Shown one piece after another: positions 42,978 to 43,276 of a stretch of 43,276 nt of DNA. Made by a program: the position numbers and the translations under genes. The stretch's first letter is position 1; each line of letters opens with the position of its first letter. The stretch comes from an uncultured Bacilli bacterium (GTDB lineage: Bacteria > Bacillota_I > Bacilli_A > RF39 > UBA660), in NCBI GenBank assembly GCA_934089255.1, contig CAKOJI010000007.1:1-43276 (forward strand). Direction: 5' to 3'. The notes under the pieces are model-generated. The model was given only the letters and a program-made list of their open reading frames with translations. It made no database searches and was not told the origin of the DNA.

Positions 42978-43276
42978 GAAATTAAATCACATATTAAATT
43001 ACTTATCTCAGTGGGATTATCTATACTAAGTCCCTCTATAAGTCTAGCTTCACTATATAAAACTTTACTATATTTCTTTAATTCTTCTTTATCTGTTTCA
43101 TATAATGACTTTAATTTATCAGCAATAGGGTGATTTTCGTTTATTTCTAGTACTATTTCTGCATTAATGTTTTCGTCACCAGGCATAGAATTAATTACTT
43201 TTTGCATTTCAACAGAAACATTACCTTTACTTGTTAAACATACAGGATGATTTTTTAACTTACCAGTAAATCTAAC
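42971..43276 (-). CDS. htpG: Chaperone HtpG (Hsp90), C-terminal part only
   Basis: The frame is open to the end of the window, so only about the last 100 residues of an Hsp90 of about 600 are seen. It matches the C-terminal dimerisation domain: LTSKGNVSVEMQKVINSMPG, VLEINENHPIADKLKSLYE, LKKYSKVLYSEARLIEGL and DNPTEISNLICDLI. HtpG is an ATP-driven chaperone for folding stressed proteins. Its promoter is outside the window, so HrcA control cannot be judged. It ends at its own terminator, upstream of the ABC-F gene. Confidence 0.95.
   Translation of the reverse strand, partial: VRFTGKLKNHPVCLTSKGNVSVEMQKVINSMPGDENINAEIVLEINENHPIADKLKSLYETDKEELKKYSKVLYSEARLIEGLSIDNPTEISNLICDLISK

Noticed and set aside
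1..43276. Mycoplasma genetic code (TGA read as Trp)
   Set aside because: TGA ends genes at expected places (for example 9632-9634 and 29009-29011), and Trp is encoded by TGG in conserved motifs.
1..43276. CRISPR arrays, rRNA, tRNA, insertion sequences, attachment sites
   Set aside because: No regularly spaced repeats, RNA gene signatures, transposase or integrase genes, or flanking direct repeats were seen on either strand.

Overview
The window is very AT-rich (only about a quarter of bases are G or C by eye) and tightly packed. Its proteins are bacterial and Bacillota-like, and TGA serves as a stop codon (for example at 9632-9634), so the standard bacterial code applies. LysS, LigA, PcrA, TypA, RNase R, SmpB, SecG, TruA, a truA-linked ecfA pair, a CIRCE operator and a GerQ homologue point to an uncultured, probably gut-associated member of the Bacilli with a small genome, close to the Mollicutes-like/Erysipelotrichales groups. 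That placement is inference. Most genes lie on the minus strand, with short plus-strand islands.

Region by region. 1-6.5 kb: a YfcC-type carrier, then two fused ATPase-FtsX ABC proteins in tandem. 6.5-9.7 kb: lysS, gerQ, a metallo-hydrolase and a LemA-like protein. 9.6-12.2 kb: an accessory-looking surface locus, with a 15-codon ORF, an orphan C-terminal cassette of unusual composition, two strong hairpins and a full-length secreted repeat-type protein. 12.2-15.2 kb: a hypothetical protein, an orphan pseudopilin, truA, and two decayed ABC ATPases that look like relics of ecfA1-ecfA2. 15.3-18.8 kb: a YihY-family membrane protein, a sensor with an altered GGDEF domain, and a small membrane protein. 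18.9-25.6 kb: a Fic-fold protein without its catalytic His, then pcrA, a nucleotidyltransferase, ligA and rdgB. 25.6-28.5 kb: a three-gene operon of unknown function with mTERF-like helical repeats. 28.5-32.1 kb: two small plus-strand genes and the classic secG-rnr-smpB cluster. 32.2-40 kb: envelope genes (FemAB-like, initiating sugar transferase, YfhO-like, lipid kinase) with typA. 40-43.3 kb: Hsp20 with a CIRCE site, a two-repeat metal permease, an ABC-F protein with one decayed ATP site, and the 3' end of htpG.

The housekeeping part covers translation (LysS, TypA, SmpB/RNase R, TruA), DNA repair (PcrA, LigA), nucleotide cleaning (RdgB), secretion (SecG) and folding (Hsp20, HtpG). Envelope work is spread over the FemAB, sugar transferase, YfhO, DagK and ABC genes. 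A recurring theme is protein families kept in altered form: the EcfA pair has lost most ATPase motifs, Fic has Gln for His, the ABC-F protein has lost one composite site, and GGDEF reads DGNEF. Many terminators are built into the last codons of the genes they end. No reverse transcriptase, transposase, integrase, CRISPR array, rRNA or tRNA was seen.
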